Assembly: GCF_003311635.1 (NCBI RefSeq)
Contig: NZ_QEXL01000015.1
Span: 1 to 64,000, forward strand
Direction of reading: 5' to 3'
DNA length: 64,000 nt
Source of the DNA: Novacetimonas cocois
GTDB taxonomy: Bacteria; Pseudomonadota; Alphaproteobacteria; Acetobacterales; Acetobacteraceae
A program made the translations under genes and the position numbers. Shown one piece after another: positions 9,121 through 18,974 of the stretch. The notes beneath the pieces are model-generated. The model saw nothing but the letters and a program-made list of their open reading frames with translations. It had not been told where the DNA came from and ran no database searches. The stretch's first letter is position 1; the number at the start of each line of letters is the position of its first letter.

Positions 9121-10176
9121 TCAGGTCGCGGCGATGTCCGCGCGGCTGTCGGCGACCGCCGAACGCCAGAGCGAAAATGCCACCGCGATGACCGCCGGCC
9201 CGATAAACAGTCCCAGCAGGCCACAGGCATGCAGTCCCCCCAGAATTGCGGTCAGGACGGCAAGAAACGGGATTTTCGTATTCCCGCTGATCAGCTTGGG
9301 CCGCACGAAATGATCGCCGAAAAAATACGCCATCGCCCCGACAAGCCCGACAATCAGGGCGGGCGTGCCACCACTGGCGGCAAAGGTGGTCGCCAGCGCG
9401 GCAGCCAGAACGACAGGACCACAGAACGGCACGATGCTGACGATCGCGGTCAGCAGCATGAACAGGGCGGGATGCGGCGTTCCCGCCAGGAAATAGCCGA
9501 TCCCGATGATGACGCCCTCACCCATTCCGACCAGCACCAGCCCCGCGACCGTTCCACGCACCGAGCCCACGATATTGTCGATGGCATCGGTTGCGCGACG
9601 GCCGAGGAATTTCTTGCCCACCGCGCGGATGTCACCAATCAGGCTTTCGGCCGAAACCAGAAAGAAATAGACCGACAGCACCGCGATCATGAAGGTTTCG
9701 ACGATTTCCATCAGGTGATGCGTGACGGATTTGCCGTCACTGCTGGCGAATGTATGGGTCACCGATCCCAGCCAGCTTCGCAGTTCGTCGGGATCCGACA
9801 GGTATTTCTGCCACAGGGGCACGATCCTGCCCCCGGCCGGCAGGTCCTTCACCTGTTCAGGGACGGCAATTCCCGTCTGGGACGCGGATTTTACCCAGCC
9901 GTAAAGCGAGGGCAGGTCATCCACCGCCTTGGCCACCATGACCACCATCGGCACAGCAAGCAGCGCGAAGATCCCCACGCTGATGATCAGCGAGGCCACC
10001 ATGTTGCCGCACCCGCGGGCACGCAGGGCCAGGTACAGGGGAAATGCGGTAATGGACAGGATGATGCCCCATACGAACGCGCCCAGAAAGGACTGTTCGA
10101 TATACAGGGACGCGATGATGACCAGACATACGAATATGCCGGTGGCGACATACTGGACCCGGGACGTATTTCCCAT
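9121..10176 (-). CDS. AI-2E family transporter
   Basis: A 351-residue inner-membrane protein with about seven to eight hydrophobic segments, grouped at the N-terminus (two near residues 10-50, one near 60-85), around 160-185, and a cluster at 220-335 with the family-like glycine-rich stretch GLVLVGMGEGVIIGIGYFLAG. This matches the AI-2E/PerM (YdiK, TqsA) family. Members export small molecules, autoinducer-2 in E. coli TqsA; others act as Na+/H+ antiporters, so the substrate here is open. It is flanked by ugd and the Rieske-type oxidoreductase, both on the same strand but with gaps near 100 bp. Confidence 0.85.
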   Translation of the reverse strand: MGNTSRVQYVATGIFVCLVIIASLYIEQSFLGAFVWGIILSITAFPLYLALRARGCGNMVASLIISVGIFALLAVPMVVMVAKAVDDLPSLYGWVKSASQTGIAVPEQVKDLPAGGRIVPLWQKYLSDPDELRSWLGSVTHTFASSDGKSVTHHLMEIVETFMIAVLSVYFFLVSAESLIGDIRAVGKKFLGRRATDAIDNIVGSVRGTVAGLVLVGMGEGVIIGIGYFLAGTPHPALFMLLTAIVSIVPFCGPVVLAAALATTFAASGGTPALIVGLVGAMAYFFGDHFVRPKLISGNTKIPFLAVLTAILGGLHACGLLGLFIGPAVIAVAFSLWRSAVADSRADIAAT

Positions 10177-10285
10177 GAATGATGGCTTCCTGATGTTTTA
10201 CCGAGGATGGTGATATCCAGACATACAATCACCATATCCCCGGAACATACAGAAAACCCTTAACGGCGAAACTTTTCACCGCGCC

Positions 10286-11602
10286 TTATGTTTCCAGATC
10301 CCCCCGCCCGACCGAAAGATAGGTAAAGCCCGCCGCGACCGCCTGTTCCGGGATGTAGATATTGCGCAGGTCCACCAGAATCGACTTGTGCATCAGGCCA
10401 TGCATCTTTTTCAGGTCCAGCGCACGCAGGGATTCCCATTCCGTGACGATCGCCACCGCATCGGCCCCGGCCACGGCCTCGTACGGGTCCCGGAAATACG
10501 TCACGTCCCCCAGTACCTCGCGCGCCTGTTCCATTCCAGCAGGGTCAAAGGCATGGACGCGCGCGCCCGCGTCATGCAGCGTCTGGATGATGGCAATCGA
10601 AGGGGCCTCGCGCATGTCGTCGGTGCGGGGCTTGAAGGTCAGGCCCAGCACGGCAATGACGCGGTCGCGTATGTCGCCGCCGCACGCGGCGATGATCCGG
10701 CGTCCCATCCTGCGCTTGCGCCGTTCGTTGACGTCGGCCACCGCCTCCACGATGCGGCTGGGAACATCAAAATCCTGTCCGGTCTTGATCAGCGCGCGCA
10801 CATCCTTGGGAAAGCACGACCCGCCAAAACCGGGACCCGCATGGAGGAATTTCGGCCCGATGCGTTTGTCCAGCCCCATGCCCCGGGCCACATCCTGCAC
10901 ATTGGCGCCAGTTTTTTCGCAGATATCCGCCATTTCGTTGATGAAGGTGATCTTCGTCGCAAGAAACGCGTTGGCCGCGTATTTCGTCAGTTCCGACGAC
11001 CGGCGGTCGGTAAACAGCGTGGGCGCCTGATTGAGGAACAGGGGGCGATAGACTGCCGCCATCACCGCACGCGCGCGGTCATCCTCCACCCCGACCACGA
11101 TACGGTCAGGGATCTTGAAATCCCCGATCGCCGCCCCTTCACGCAGGAACTCCGGGTTGGAGGCAACGGAAAACTCGATTTCAGGACGCAGCGAGCGCAC
11201 CAGACGTTCGACCTCGTCACTGGTGCCGACCGGCACCGTCGATTTCGTGACGATGACGGCGTATCCCTTCAGGTGGGCCGCGATTTCACGCGCCACGTCA
11301 TAAACGAACGTCAGGTCGGCATGCCCGTCCTCCGGTCGGGAGGGAGTGCCGACGGCGATGAAGATGACTTCCGCGTCCCGGATGCCGGTCGCCAGATCCT
11401 GTTCAAAAGACAGCCGCCCCGCCGACACGTTGGCCGCCGTCAGTTCGGCAAGGCCGGGCTCGTAGATCGGCATGCGCCCGGCCCTGAGGTTCTCGATACG
11501 ACGGGGATCCCTGTCGATGCAGCAGACCTCATGGCCAAAATCGGCAAGGCACGCACCTGACACAAGACCTACGTAACCCGCCCCGATAACGGCGATCTTC
11601 AT
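10286..11602 (-). CDS. ugd: UDP-glucose 6-dehydrogenase
   Basis: Oxidises UDP-glucose to UDP-glucuronate with two NAD+, supplying precursors for exopolysaccharide or lipopolysaccharide. The 438-residue protein has the N-terminal Rossmann motif VIGAGYVGLVSGACLADFGH, the TKSTVPVGTS segment, the NPEFLREGAA segment, and the catalytic-cysteine motif GPGFGGSCFPKDVRAL (Cys near residue 262). The length is normal for the family. AAGGAG lies about 11 bases before the ATG. In cellulose- and acetan-forming acetic acid bacteria this enzyme commonly serves polysaccharide synthesis, but no such cluster is in this window. Confidence 0.95.
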   Translation of the reverse strand: MKIAVIGAGYVGLVSGACLADFGHEVCCIDRDPRRIENLRAGRMPIYEPGLAELTAANVSAGRLSFEQDLATGIRDAEVIFIAVGTPSRPEDGHADLTFVYDVAREIAAHLKGYAVIVTKSTVPVGTSDEVERLVRSLRPEIEFSVASNPEFLREGAAIGDFKIPDRIVVGVEDDRARAVMAAVYRPLFLNQAPTLFTDRRSSELTKYAANAFLATKITFINEMADICEKTGANVQDVARGMGLDKRIGPKFLHAGPGFGGSCFPKDVRALIKTGQDFDVPSRIVEAVADVNERRKRRMGRRIIAACGGDIRDRVIAVLGLTFKPRTDDMREAPSIAIIQTLHDAGARVHAFDPAGMEQAREVLGDVTYFRDPYEAVAGADAVAIVTEWESLRALDLKKMHGLMHKSILVDLRNIYIPEQAVAAGFTYLSVGRGDLET

Positions 11603-11808
11603 CCGCTGCCCGCTCCTTTCCGGTCAAAATATCGCTGTTTAAACAGCACGCTCTCCACCCTTCTGACAAGTGGTTCCGGCGATGGGGGAATTTCGCCGCC
11701 CTCCTGCCTGAACGCCGCCCGCGCCCCATGCGTTAGCGGACGGATGGCCCGCGGGATCTTTCCACCGATCGCGTGCGGGCCGACATTCACGGGGAAAGTC
11801 GCGCGGTC

Positions 11809-12141
11809 ATGGCCCATGTGCTGAATCTTCTGGGGAACATGCTGTTCGGCCTTGTCGGACTGGTGATCGCCGGGATCGTGCTGATCGAAAGCTTCATGGC
11901 TGCCATGATGGACTCTGTCGGCCTGCATGGTCAGGTCCAGCGCGTCGTGCTGATCATCGTGCTTGTGCTGCTGGTGATCGGGGCCTTTCGCGCGTTCGGC
12001 CGGGCATTCGGCCTGCTTGCGGCCCTGTTCCTTATCCTTGTCCTGCTGCAGGCCCTGTTCGGCAGGCAGGCGGACGGCGGCATGGAAACGGCATGGCAGC
12101 TCCGTCAGGCGGAGGCATCCAGCGCAGCCTGGAGGATGTAG
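11809..12141 (+). CDS. Small membrane protein
   Basis: About 110 residues with two or three hydrophobic segments: LLGNMLFGLVGLVIAGIVLI, then VVLIIVLVLLVIGAF and LLAALFLILVLLQALF. I place the start at 11809 because the protein becomes hydrophobic there; an ATG at 11773 is also in frame. The 3' end overlaps the end of ruvX by 37 bp in convergent orientation. No recognised family. Confidence 0.5.
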   Translation: MAHVLNLLGNMLFGLVGLVIAGIVLIESFMAAMMDSVGLHGQVQRVVLIIVLVLLVIGAFRAFGRAFGLLAALFLILVLLQALFGRQADGGMETAWQLRQAEASSAAWRM

Positions 12142-12566
12142 GCCGCTGCCATCTTGTCCACCACCTGTTCACGCCGGCGGCGGGTCATGTCCACATCGTG
12201 GATCAGGATGCGGTTGACCGCCGAGGACGACAGCCGTTCGTCCCAGAGTGCCGCAGGCAGGCCGACCTGATGCGACAGGTTCATCAGCCAGTCACGCGCG
12301 GCCTGCGCCGCCGGGCCAAAGCTGCCATCAAGCGAAAGCGGCAGCCCCCCGACCAGTCCGCCCACATCATGCTGGCGGACCAGTTCCCCGATTTCCGCCG
12401 CGACAAGGGAAAGCTTGCGCCTGCGCACCGTGGTGCACGGTGAGGCCAGCATGAGCGAGACATCGGACAGCGCGATTCCGATCGTCTTCTGGCCGGGGTC
12501 GATTCCCATCAGACGCTGTCCGGGCCGCAGGGCAGAACGCAGTTCGGGTATGTTGAACAGGGGCAT
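12105..12566 (-). CDS. ruvX: YqgF/RuvX putative Holliday junction resolvase
   Basis: A 153-residue RNase H-fold nuclease of the YqgF/RuvX family, implicated in pre-16S rRNA 5' end processing and in Holliday junction resolution. Visible conserved parts: MGIDPGQKTIGIALSD (first catalytic Asp), GLVGGLPLSLDGSFGP, and LWDERLSSSAVNRIL (catalytic Glu) followed by VDKMAAAYILQAAL with the last acidic residue. Length is normal. It is divergent from gatC with 75 bp between starts, an arrangement that suggests a shared promoter region. Confidence 0.9.
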   Translation of the reverse strand: MPLFNIPELRSALRPGQRLMGIDPGQKTIGIALSDVSLMLASPCTTVRRRKLSLVAAEIGELVRQHDVGGLVGGLPLSLDGSFGPAAQAARDWLMNLSHQVGLPAALWDERLSSSAVNRILIHDVDMTRRRREQVVDKMAAAYILQAALDASA

Positions 12567-12641
12567 CGTCTGGGGCTATTGTCCTTGGCATTCCTGCGCG
12601 CAGGATATTCTGACACTGTCACGATGGAAAGTTATTGCTTC

Positions 12642-12929
12642 ATGTCGCTTGATCCCGCGACCGTCCGCCGTATAGCCCGGCTGGCACGGATTGGTATTGA
12701 CGAATCCGACCTGCAGTCCCTGCAAGGGGAGCTGAACGGCATCCTCGGGTGGATCGAACAGCTGGACGAGGTGAACGTCGATGGCGTCGCCCCGATGGTT
12801 GGCACCGAACACGCGGTCCTGCGCATGCGTGACGATATCGTGACCGACGGGAATATCCGTGACGCCGTCCTGTCCAACGCCACCGATACGGTTGGCCCCT
12901 ATTATACCGTGCCGAAGGTGGTTGAATAA
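12642..12929 (+). CDS. gatC: Asp/Glu-tRNA amidotransferase subunit C
   Basis: The small subunit that holds GatA and GatB together in the amidotransferase converting Glu-tRNA(Gln) and Asp-tRNA(Asn). At 95 residues it is normal. Recognisable: the N-terminal [15 protein letters not shown] segment, the [15 protein letters not shown] segment and the C-terminal [20 protein letters not shown]. The ATG at 12642 is chosen over the one at 12579, which adds residues with no family similarity. Its TAA overlaps the gatA ATG by one base, implying translational coupling. Confidence 0.93.
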   Translation: MSLDPATVRRIARLARIGIDESDLQSLQGELNGILGWIEQLDEVNVDGVAPMVGTEHAVLRMRDDIVTDGNIRDAVLSNATDTVGPYYTVPKVVE

Positions 12930-14410
12930 TGCTGACCGAACTGACAATCGCCGCGGCGCGGGACGGATTGCGACGCCGTGAATTCTCGGCCGTCGAGCTG
13001 GTGAAGGCACATGTCGATGCGATCGACCGGCTGAACGGGCGGCTCAATGCCTTCATCACCGTGACGTCCGAAGACGCGCTGAAGGCGGCGGAACGCGCCG
13101 ACGAACTGCTGGGTCATGGCGATGCGCCGGACCTTGCGGGGATTCCGCTGGGGATCAAGGACCTGTTCTGCACCAACGGTGTGCGCACCACCGCGGCCAG
13201 CCGGATGCTGGAAAATTTCATTCCCCCCTATGAAAGCACCGTGACGGCCAACCTGCTGCGCGATGGCGCGGTGTTTGTCGGCAAGACGAACCTTGACGAA
13301 TTCGCCATGGGGTCGGCCAACATCACCTCCGCGTTCGGCAATGTCGAAAACCCGTGGAAGCGTGAGGGAGATCCGCAGACGGCGCTGGTCCCCGGCGGGT
13401 CGTCGGGCGGGTCCGCCGCCGCCGTCGCCGCGGGACTGGCGATGGGGGCCACCGGCACCGATACGGGCGGTTCCATCCGCCAGCCCGCCGCCTATTGCGG
13501 GATCGTGGGGCTGAAGCCGACCTACGGGCGGTGCAGCCGCTGGGGCACCATCGCCTTTGCCAGTTCACTGGACCAGGCCGGACCGATGGCCCGCACGGTA
13601 GAGGACTGCGCCATCATGCTGCAGTCCATGGCCGGTTTCGACCCCAAGGACAGCACCAGCGTCGATCATCCCGTCGATGACTATCGCGCCGCATGTTCCG
13701 GCAGCCTGAAGGGCATGCGCGTCGGCATCCCGCGCGAATACCGCGTCGAAGGCATGCCCGCCGAAATCGAGGCGTCATGGCAGAAGGGCATCGCATGGCT
13801 GCGTGACGCGGGCTGTGAAATTGTCGATGTCTCGCTGCCGCATACGAAATACGGACTGGCGACCTATTACATCGTGGCGCCCGCCGAATGTTCGTCCAAC
13901 CTTGCGCGTTATGACGGCGTGCGTTTCGGCCGCCGGGTCGAGGCACCGACACTCGACGAAATGTATGAAAAAACCCGGCGCGAGGGGTTTGGCGCGGAAG
14001 TGCGCCGTCGCATCATGATCGGCACCTATGTCCTGTCGGCGGGATATTACGATGCCTATTACCTCAAGGCGCAGAAGGTGCGGTCGCTGATCCGTCGTGA
14101 TTTTACGGAAGCTTTTGAAAAAGTTGACGTGATGCTGACCCCGACTGCCCCCTCCCCTGCCTTTGCGCAGGGTGAAAAGACGGATGATCCGGTCCAGATG
14201 TATCTTAATGACGTATTCACCGTTCCCGCCAGCATGGCGGGGATGCCCGCCATGTCGCTACCGGCCGGGCTGAGCGAACGCGGGCTGCCGCTGGGCCTGC
14301 AGCTGATCGGCCGTCCCTTTGACGAAAAAAGCCTGCTGGCGGCGGGACACGCGCTGGAACGCGCGGCGGCATTCACGCACCGGCCCGCCATCCGTGCGGA
14401 GGGCGTGTGA
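12929..14410 (+). CDS. gatA: Asp/Glu-tRNA amidotransferase subunit A
   Basis: The glutaminase subunit that releases ammonia for transamidation of misacylated tRNA. The 493-residue protein carries the amidase signature: the catalytic Lys in [14 protein letters not shown], the [15 protein letters not shown] glycine/serine loop, and the nucleophile serine region [16 protein letters not shown]. Ser-cisSer-Lys triad residues are all in place. Length is normal. It lies between gatC and gatB with overlapping start and stop codons, so the three genes form one operon. The set being together implies the organism lacks, or does not rely on, a glutaminyl-tRNA synthetase. Confidence 0.97.
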   Translation: MLTELTIAAARDGLRRREFSAVELVKAHVDAIDRLNGRLNAFITVTSEDALKAAERADELLGHGDAPDLAGIPLGIKDLFCTNGVRTTAASRMLENFIPPYESTVTANLLRDGAVFVGKTNLDEFAMGSANITSAFGNVENPWKREGDPQTALVPGGSSGGSAAAVAAGLAMGATGTDTGGSIRQPAAYCGIVGLKPTYGRCSRWGTIAFASSLDQAGPMARTVEDCAIMLQSMAGFDPKDSTSVDHPVDDYRAACSGSLKGMRVGIPREYRVEGMPAEIEASWQKGIAWLRDAGCEIVDVSLPHTKYGLATYYIVAPAECSSNLARYDGVRFGRRVEAPTLDEMYEKTRREGFGAEVRRRIMIGTYVLSAGYYDAYYLKAQKVRSLIRRDFTEAFEKVDVMLTPTAPSPAFAQGEKTDDPVQMYLNDVFTVPASMAGMPAMSLPAGLSERGLPLGLQLIGRPFDEKSLLAAGHALERAAAFTHRPAIRAEGV

Positions 14411-15858
14411 TGTCCTACCTGATCGAAGGCAAGACCGGAACGTGGGAGATTGTCGTCGGGCTGGAAGTCCACGCGCAGGTCATCAGCAAATCCAAGCTGT
14501 TTTCGGGTGCATCCGCCACCTATGGCGGCGAGGCCAATACCCATGTCAGCCTTGTGGATGCGGGTTTCCCCGGCATGCTGCCGGTCATCAACCGCGAATG
14601 CGTGGCGCAGGCCGTGCGCACCGGGCTGGGCCTGAAGGCACGCATCAACCTGCAGAGCCGCTTCGACCGCAAGAACTATTTCTATGCCGACCTGCCCACC
14701 GGCTACCAGATCAGCCAGTTCACGCATCCCATCGTCGGCGAAGGGACCGTGGAAATCGAACTGTCTGACGGGACGGTGCGCCAAATCGGCATCACGCGGC
14801 TGCATCTGGAACAGGATGCGGGCAAGTCGATGCACGACCAGGATCCCAGCCGGTCCTTTATCGACCTGAACCGCGCGGGCGTGGCCCTGATGGAAATCGT
14901 CAGCGAGCCGGACATCCGCTCCCCCGAGGAAGCCGGCGCCTATCTGCGCAAGCTGCGCATGATCCTGCGTTACTTGGGCACCTGCGATGGCAACATGGAG
15001 GAAGGCTCCATGCGCGCGGATGTCAACGTCTCGGTCCGCAAGAAAGACGAGCCCTTCCGCACGCGGTGCGAAATCAAGAACGTCAACTCCATCCGCTATG
15101 TCATGCACGCGATCGAGGCCGAAGCCGCGCGACAGGTGGAAATCTGGGAATCAGGGGGTTCCGTCGATCAGGAAACGCGCCTGTTCGATCCCTCCCGCAA
15201 CGAGACGCGATCCCTGCGCAGCAAGGAAGACGCCCACGATTACCGCTATTTCCCCGACCCGGACCTGCTGCCGCTGGTGATCGAGGAAGAATGGGTGCGC
15301 AATCTGGAAAAGTCCCTTCCGGAACTGCCTGATGACAAGCGCGACCGCTTCGAAAAGGAGTACGGCATCCCCCATTACGACGCCAGCGTGCTGGTGGCGG
15401 AACAGGCGATCGCCGATTATTACGAAACGGTCGCGCATGGCCGCGATGGCCGGCTGGCGGCCAACTGGGTGACGGGCGACCTATTCGCGGCCCTGAACAG
15501 GAGTGGACGCGATATCCAGGACAGCCCCATTTCAGCCGAAGCGCTGGGGGGCATGCTGGACCTTGTTTCCGACGGCACGATCAATGGCAAGATTGCCAAG
15601 GAAGTGTTCGAGGACATGCTGGAAACCGGCGACAGCGCCGCCGACATCGTCGAACGCAAGGGCCTGAAACAGGTCACGGACACCGGCGCCATCGACAAGG
15701 CGGTGGCGGACATCATGGCCCGCCATGCCGACAAGGTTGAAGAATACCGGGACGGCAAGGACCGTCTGTTCGGATTTTTCGTGGGTCAGGTCATGAAGGC
15801 GATGGCCGGCAAGGCCAATCCGGCCCTGGTTAACGAGGCGCTGAAAAAGGTTTTGTAA
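14410..15858 (+). CDS. gatB: Asp/Glu-tRNA amidotransferase subunit B
   Basis: The tRNA-binding and kinase subunit that activates the tRNA-bound Glu or Asp with ATP. About 482 residues. Recognisable: [18 protein letters not shown] at the N-terminus, the NRECV and [17 protein letters not shown] segments, [20 protein letters not shown], and the C-terminal YqeY-like helical tail ending in [14 protein letters not shown] use the ATG at 14410, whose first base is the last base of the gatA TGA; a GTG three bases upstream is also possible. A run of T follows the stop and could be part of a weak terminator. Confidence 0.97.
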   Translation: MSYLIEGKTGTWEIVVGLEVHAQVISKSKLFSGASATYGGEANTHVSLVDAGFPGMLPVINRECVAQAVRTGLGLKARINLQSRFDRKNYFYADLPTGYQISQFTHPIVGEGTVEIELSDGTVRQIGITRLHLEQDAGKSMHDQDPSRSFIDLNRAGVALMEIVSEPDIRSPEEAGAYLRKLRMILRYLGTCDGNMEEGSMRADVNVSVRKKDEPFRTRCEIKNVNSIRYVMHAIEAEAARQVEIWESGGSVDQETRLFDPSRNETRSLRSKEDAHDYRYFPDPDLLPLVIEEEWVRNLEKSLPELPDDKRDRFEKEYGIPHYDASVLVAEQAIADYYETVAHGRDGRLAANWVTGDLFAALNRSGRDIQDSPISAEALGGMLDLVSDGTINGKIAKEVFEDMLETGDSAADIVERKGLKQVTDTGAIDKAVADIMARHADKVEEYRDGKDRLFGFFVGQVMKAMAGKANPALVNEALKKVL

Positions 15859-15886
15859 AAACTGAATATTTTTTTCATCTGAGCAT

Positions 15887-15915
15887 TTGACGGCGCTGCG
15901 GGAACACGCTACAAG
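15887..15915 (+). promoter_or_regulatory. Promoter of tRNA-Ser
   Basis: TTGACG (15887-15892) and TACAAG (15910-15915) are separated by exactly 17 bp and lie 43 bp before the mature tRNA start. This is a close sigma-70 type match. Confidence 0.7.
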
Positions 15916-15958
15916 CAGCGCTGCAAACGCCGTGTAGAAATATACGCTTTTCCCCGGC

Positions 15959-16050
15959 GGAGGGGTGGCCGAGAGGCTGAAGGCGGCGGTTTGCTAAATC
16001 GCTGAACGGGGTAACTCGTTCCGTGGGTTCGAATCCCATCCCCTCCGCCA
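15959..16050 (+). tRNA. tRNA-Ser(GCT)
   Basis: A class II tRNA of 92 nt. The acceptor stem GGAGGGG pairs with CCCCTCC, followed by discriminator G and an encoded CCA. The anticodon loop is TTGCTAA, giving anticodon GCT (serine codons AGC/AGU). A long variable arm lies between the anticodon and the T arm (GTGGGTTCGAATCCCAT), as expected for serine. Confidence 0.95.
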
Positions 16051-16782
16051 ATTTTCCCCGACATACAGCGACAACAGGTGACAGAACCTGCAGGTTTCTG
16101 TCGTTTTATCGCCTTCTGGCCCGACATGCGGCGACATGGAAAGAGGTCGAATGATGTATGTGATAGGGTATTAGGATCCGGCGCCTCTCCCCGATGATGC
16201 ACCCAGTCGGCAATATCCATGATTGGCAATGTCATGGACGCCGCCCGACAGCAGCACCGAACCACGGGTCACTGCGTAATAAAGGGGAAATATCGCACAC
16301 AGAATCGGACGGATACGCTGCGTACCTGTATCCGAATCTTTACACCGTCTGCAATGGTGTAAAGCGTCCCAGCGCCACGCTTTTTACAGATGACCAGAAG
16401 CGCGATCATTGTGGTTGTCCGCGTCCTGTCGCCTATCCTGCCAGAGGTTCATTCTCTGATCATTGATAAGCGCTATGACAAAGGTCATGGTCAGGAAGTA
16501 TCGACCACGCGCGGCATTGCGGTCTGTATTCCTTCAACAAAACACGAAAAAAGGCGACTGCCTTACGGCAGACATCTTTACGGATAGCTGCATAGGGACG
16601 AGACTTCTTCAGCAAACTTGAAAAGTGGCATGGTATCACGACGCGTTACGATCGTTGTGCCCATACTTTCTGCTCAGCCATCTGCTTCGCGGCTATTTTC
16701 ATTTTCTGGAAACCATAAAGAGGTCTGCTCTTGTCATAAATGAGAGACGACCGAAAAGCAGATCGATTACGCCTCCAAATGC
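16051..16782. other. Intergenic region with no clear gene
   Basis: About 730 bp after the tRNA with mixed base composition. Several short open frames exist on both strands, but none has a ribosome binding site together with a recognisable protein pattern. No repeat of the tRNA 3' end was spotted. It may be decayed DNA, since a broken regulator gene borders it. Confidence 0.5.
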
Positions 16783-17197
16783 TCAATGGAAAAAACATCC
16801 CAAAGACGCAATATCTCTGATAAAGACAGCAAGCCGACTCTGACTGTTTACATCGAGTTTATAGAATATATCCTTGAGTATGGTTCTGGCATACTGTTCC
16901 GATATTCCAATCAGTTCCGCTGCTTTACGTGGTGGGCAACCAGATCCGACAACACTGGCAAGACGTGCCTCTGATTTTGTCAGACCCAATGTCTGCATGA
17001 TGTTCGAAACATCAAGCAAAGGCATACCCAGTTTTTTAGCAAGCAGAACGATACCTGACCGTTCCCATTGCCGTGGCGCTACAGTTATATATGTCGCCCC
17101 CATTATATTTCACGCTGATCAGGCTATCGCCAAAGCGCGATAACAGACCCCACGTCATCAGATCTGTCTGAAGAACAGGCGTTTTGTACCCATCCAC
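16783..17197 (-). pseudogene. Broken LuxR-type HTH regulator
   Basis: The C-terminal part (16783-17103) encodes a LuxR-type helix-turn-helix domain: LTKSEARLASVVGSGCPPRK, then AAELIGISEQYARTILKDIF and YKLDVNSQSRLAVFI. An upstream segment in another frame (about 17197-17097, DGYKTPVLQTDLMTWGLLSR and onwards) appears to be its N-terminal continuation. The frames meet at a run of five C (five G in the transcript) at 17097-17101; removing one base would join them. The joined protein would be only about 138 residues, so a sensory domain is also missing. It could be a decayed gene, a sequencing error, or a length-variable tract. Confidence 0.55.
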
Positions 17198-17243
17198 AAA
17201 AAAACCGGAGATTCCTGCAACATTGAAATTCCTACAACCAATT

Positions 17244-17471
17244 TTAATGATGCAGGAATCCCATGCCGGTCTGCATGGCGGTACGCAGCACTTCCGACCA
17301 GATCCCGCCACCTCCGGGGCCGCCCCTACCCCCGCCTGGCATACCGCTATTTTCTGACCCGTCGGTAACAGGCAGGCCGTCATCATCCAGAGGCTGCCTG
17401 TGTCCGGCACAACCGGCAAGGATAAACAGACACCCGGAAATCATCATGAATCGGGACAGGAAACGCGTCAT
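17244..17471 (-). CDS. Small lipoprotein
   Basis: A 75-residue protein with a lipoprotein signal peptide: a positively charged start, hydrophobic core, and the lipobox LAGC at about residues 18-21. The mature part is short, with a glycine/proline run (MPGGGRGGPGGGGIW). Its ATG directly abuts the TAG of the upstream glycine-rich lipoprotein, so the two are almost certainly translated from one message. Function unknown. Confidence 0.6.
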   Translation of the reverse strand: MTRFLSRFMMISGCLFILAGCAGHRQPLDDDGLPVTDGSENSGMPGGGRGGPGGGGIWSEVLRTAMQTGMGFLHH

Positions 17472-17915
17472 CTAATTCGATCCGCCAATCCGGATCCTTG
17501 ATACGTCCACGTCATCATGCGCTTCCCCGGCCGATGTTGCCGGTCCTGCCTTGCCACCGCGTGGTATGGGGGGCGGACCGCAGCGGCTGGCGGACTGATC
17601 CATATCTGCTGGAGGGCCCCTATGCCCCCCGAACCCGCCATCAGGTGGCCCGTCGCCCCCCATGCCTCGTCCCATCATGCCACCGAGCGTACCGCCGCCG
17701 GGCATCATGCCGGCCATCCCGCCACCGGGTCCGAAACCGCCCCCGAAGCTTTCCGACAGGCCACCGTGGAATCCTCGCCCCAGACCGGATCGCATGCCCG
17801 ATGGCTGCTCCCTTCGACAGGTGGCATCCGTGTCATAACCGTGCCCATGGCAGGCACCCAACATCAGCGGAAGCAACAGGCATATGGGCGCGATAACCTG
17901 ACGGGTGGGGATCAT
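17472..17915 (-). CDS. Glycine-rich lipoprotein
   Basis: A 147-residue protein beginning with a lipoprotein signal peptide (lipobox LGAC at about residues 19-22) and a mature part dominated by glycine, methionine, proline and arginine (for example GGGMAGMMPGGGTLGGMMGR). Two cysteines flank the glycine-rich block. The repeated Met-Gly pattern could bind soft metals, which would fit the nearby metal-efflux cluster, but this is inference. No strong Shine-Dalgarno precedes the ATG. Confidence 0.6.
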   Translation of the reverse strand: MIPTRQVIAPICLLLPLMLGACHGHGYDTDATCRREQPSGMRSGLGRGFHGGLSESFGGGFGPGGGMAGMMPGGGTLGGMMGRGMGGDGPPDGGFGGHRGPPADMDQSASRCGPPPIPRGGKAGPATSAGEAHDDVDVSRIRIGGSN

Positions 17916-18251
17916 TCGGGTTCAACAGTCGTTTAAAGGTGTCCCGACATTATCAGCCCGTCCGTTTCATTATTTGTTACGAAGTTTTATTTAATGATAC
18001 TGACTGTATGTGCAACTGGATCAAGCGGAACACACTTCTCCGCCCCACAGCAACCTGTCTCACGCCGGATGACATTCCATGCCATGACTTGGCCGCTGCG
18101 TTATGGAATGCCCCTTTGCATGCACAACAGATACAGGCGGTTCGCTGAGAAGAATGCGCATACGCATCAACGCCCCCGGCAGGGAATATGATCACCTGCG
18201 CAGTATTCACATGCTCTGCGATCTACAAATATACATGGCTTTTTATTAAAA
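17916..18251. other. Intergenic region with no clear gene
   Basis: About 335 bp between the lipoprotein pair and the VIT-type transporter gene. Short open frames are present on both strands but none is convincing. It should hold the promoter of the lipoprotein pair (leftward) near 17930-18000, which is AT-rich; no clear -35/-10 pair was identified. Confidence 0.45.
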
Positions 18252-18974
18252 TCAGGACTGAATCCCAAATATCCTTCCAATACCTGCCGTCACCATCATT
18301 GCCATGATCCCCCAGAATATCACCCGCAATGCAGGACGCATGGGCGCGGCCCCACCTGCGCGGGCCCCGACAATCCCCAGAATGGCAAGGCCGATCAGCG
18401 AAATCGCGGACACCGTCCACGCGACCATCCCGGGTGGCGACACCACAGCCGTCAGCACGGGCAGTATCGCACCGGACGAAAACGCGCCCGCAGATGCAAG
18501 GGCAGCCTGCACCGGACGCGCTGCCGTCGCCTCGGAAATACCGAGCTCGTCACGGGCATGGGCACCCAGCGCGTCATGTTTCATCAGCTGAAGGGCAACT
18601 TTTCGCGCCAGAAGATCATCCAGTCCACGCTGACGGTATATTCCAGCCAGTTCGCTTACTTCAGCATCCCAGCTACTGCCCAGTTCCTTCTTTTCGCGGG
18701 CAAGATCCGCTTTTTCGGAATCCGCCTGTGAACTGACGGATACATATTCCCCCGCCGCCATGGACATCGCACCGGCCACCAGACTGGATATCCCGGCCAG
18801 CAGGATGCTTCCCTGTGTCGCATGTGCGCTTGCAACGCCCATGATCAGGCTGGATGTCGACAGGATACCGTCATTCGCCCCCAGAACAGCCGCCCGCAGC
18901 CAGCCAAGGCGCGACGTCGCATGCCTCTCCACGGTACGAAGCGGGGAACTATTTTCCATATCCATCGGATACAT
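18252..18974 (-). CDS. VIT-family iron/manganese transporter
   Basis: A 240-residue inner-membrane protein of the VIT1/CCC1 family, which moves Fe2+ or Mn2+ out of the cytoplasm. Recognisable: the first-helix motif LRAAVLGANDGILSTSSLIMG, SMAAGEYVSVSSQADSEKAD with the conserved Gly-Glu-Tyr, a central cytoplasmic metal-binding helical region rich in Glu/Asp, and C-terminal hydrophobic segments near 165-190 and 205-230. It overlaps the end of the cytochrome b561 gene by 26 bp and is the last gene of the long leftward metal cluster. Confidence 0.85.
   Translation of the reverse strand: MYPMDMENSSPLRTVERHATSRLGWLRAAVLGANDGILSTSSLIMGVASAHATQGSILLAGISSLVAGAMSMAAGEYVSVSSQADSEKADLAREKKELGSSWDAEVSELAGIYRQRGLDDLLARKVALQLMKHDALGAHARDELGISEATAARPVQAALASAGAFSSGAILPVLTAVVSPPGMVAWTVSAISLIGLAILGIVGARAGGAAPMRPALRVIFWGIMAMMVTAGIGRIFGIQS

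Noticed and set aside
16194-16843. Short rightward ORFs after tRNA-Ser
   Set aside because: They have no ribosome sites, no recognisable domains and irregular codon choice.
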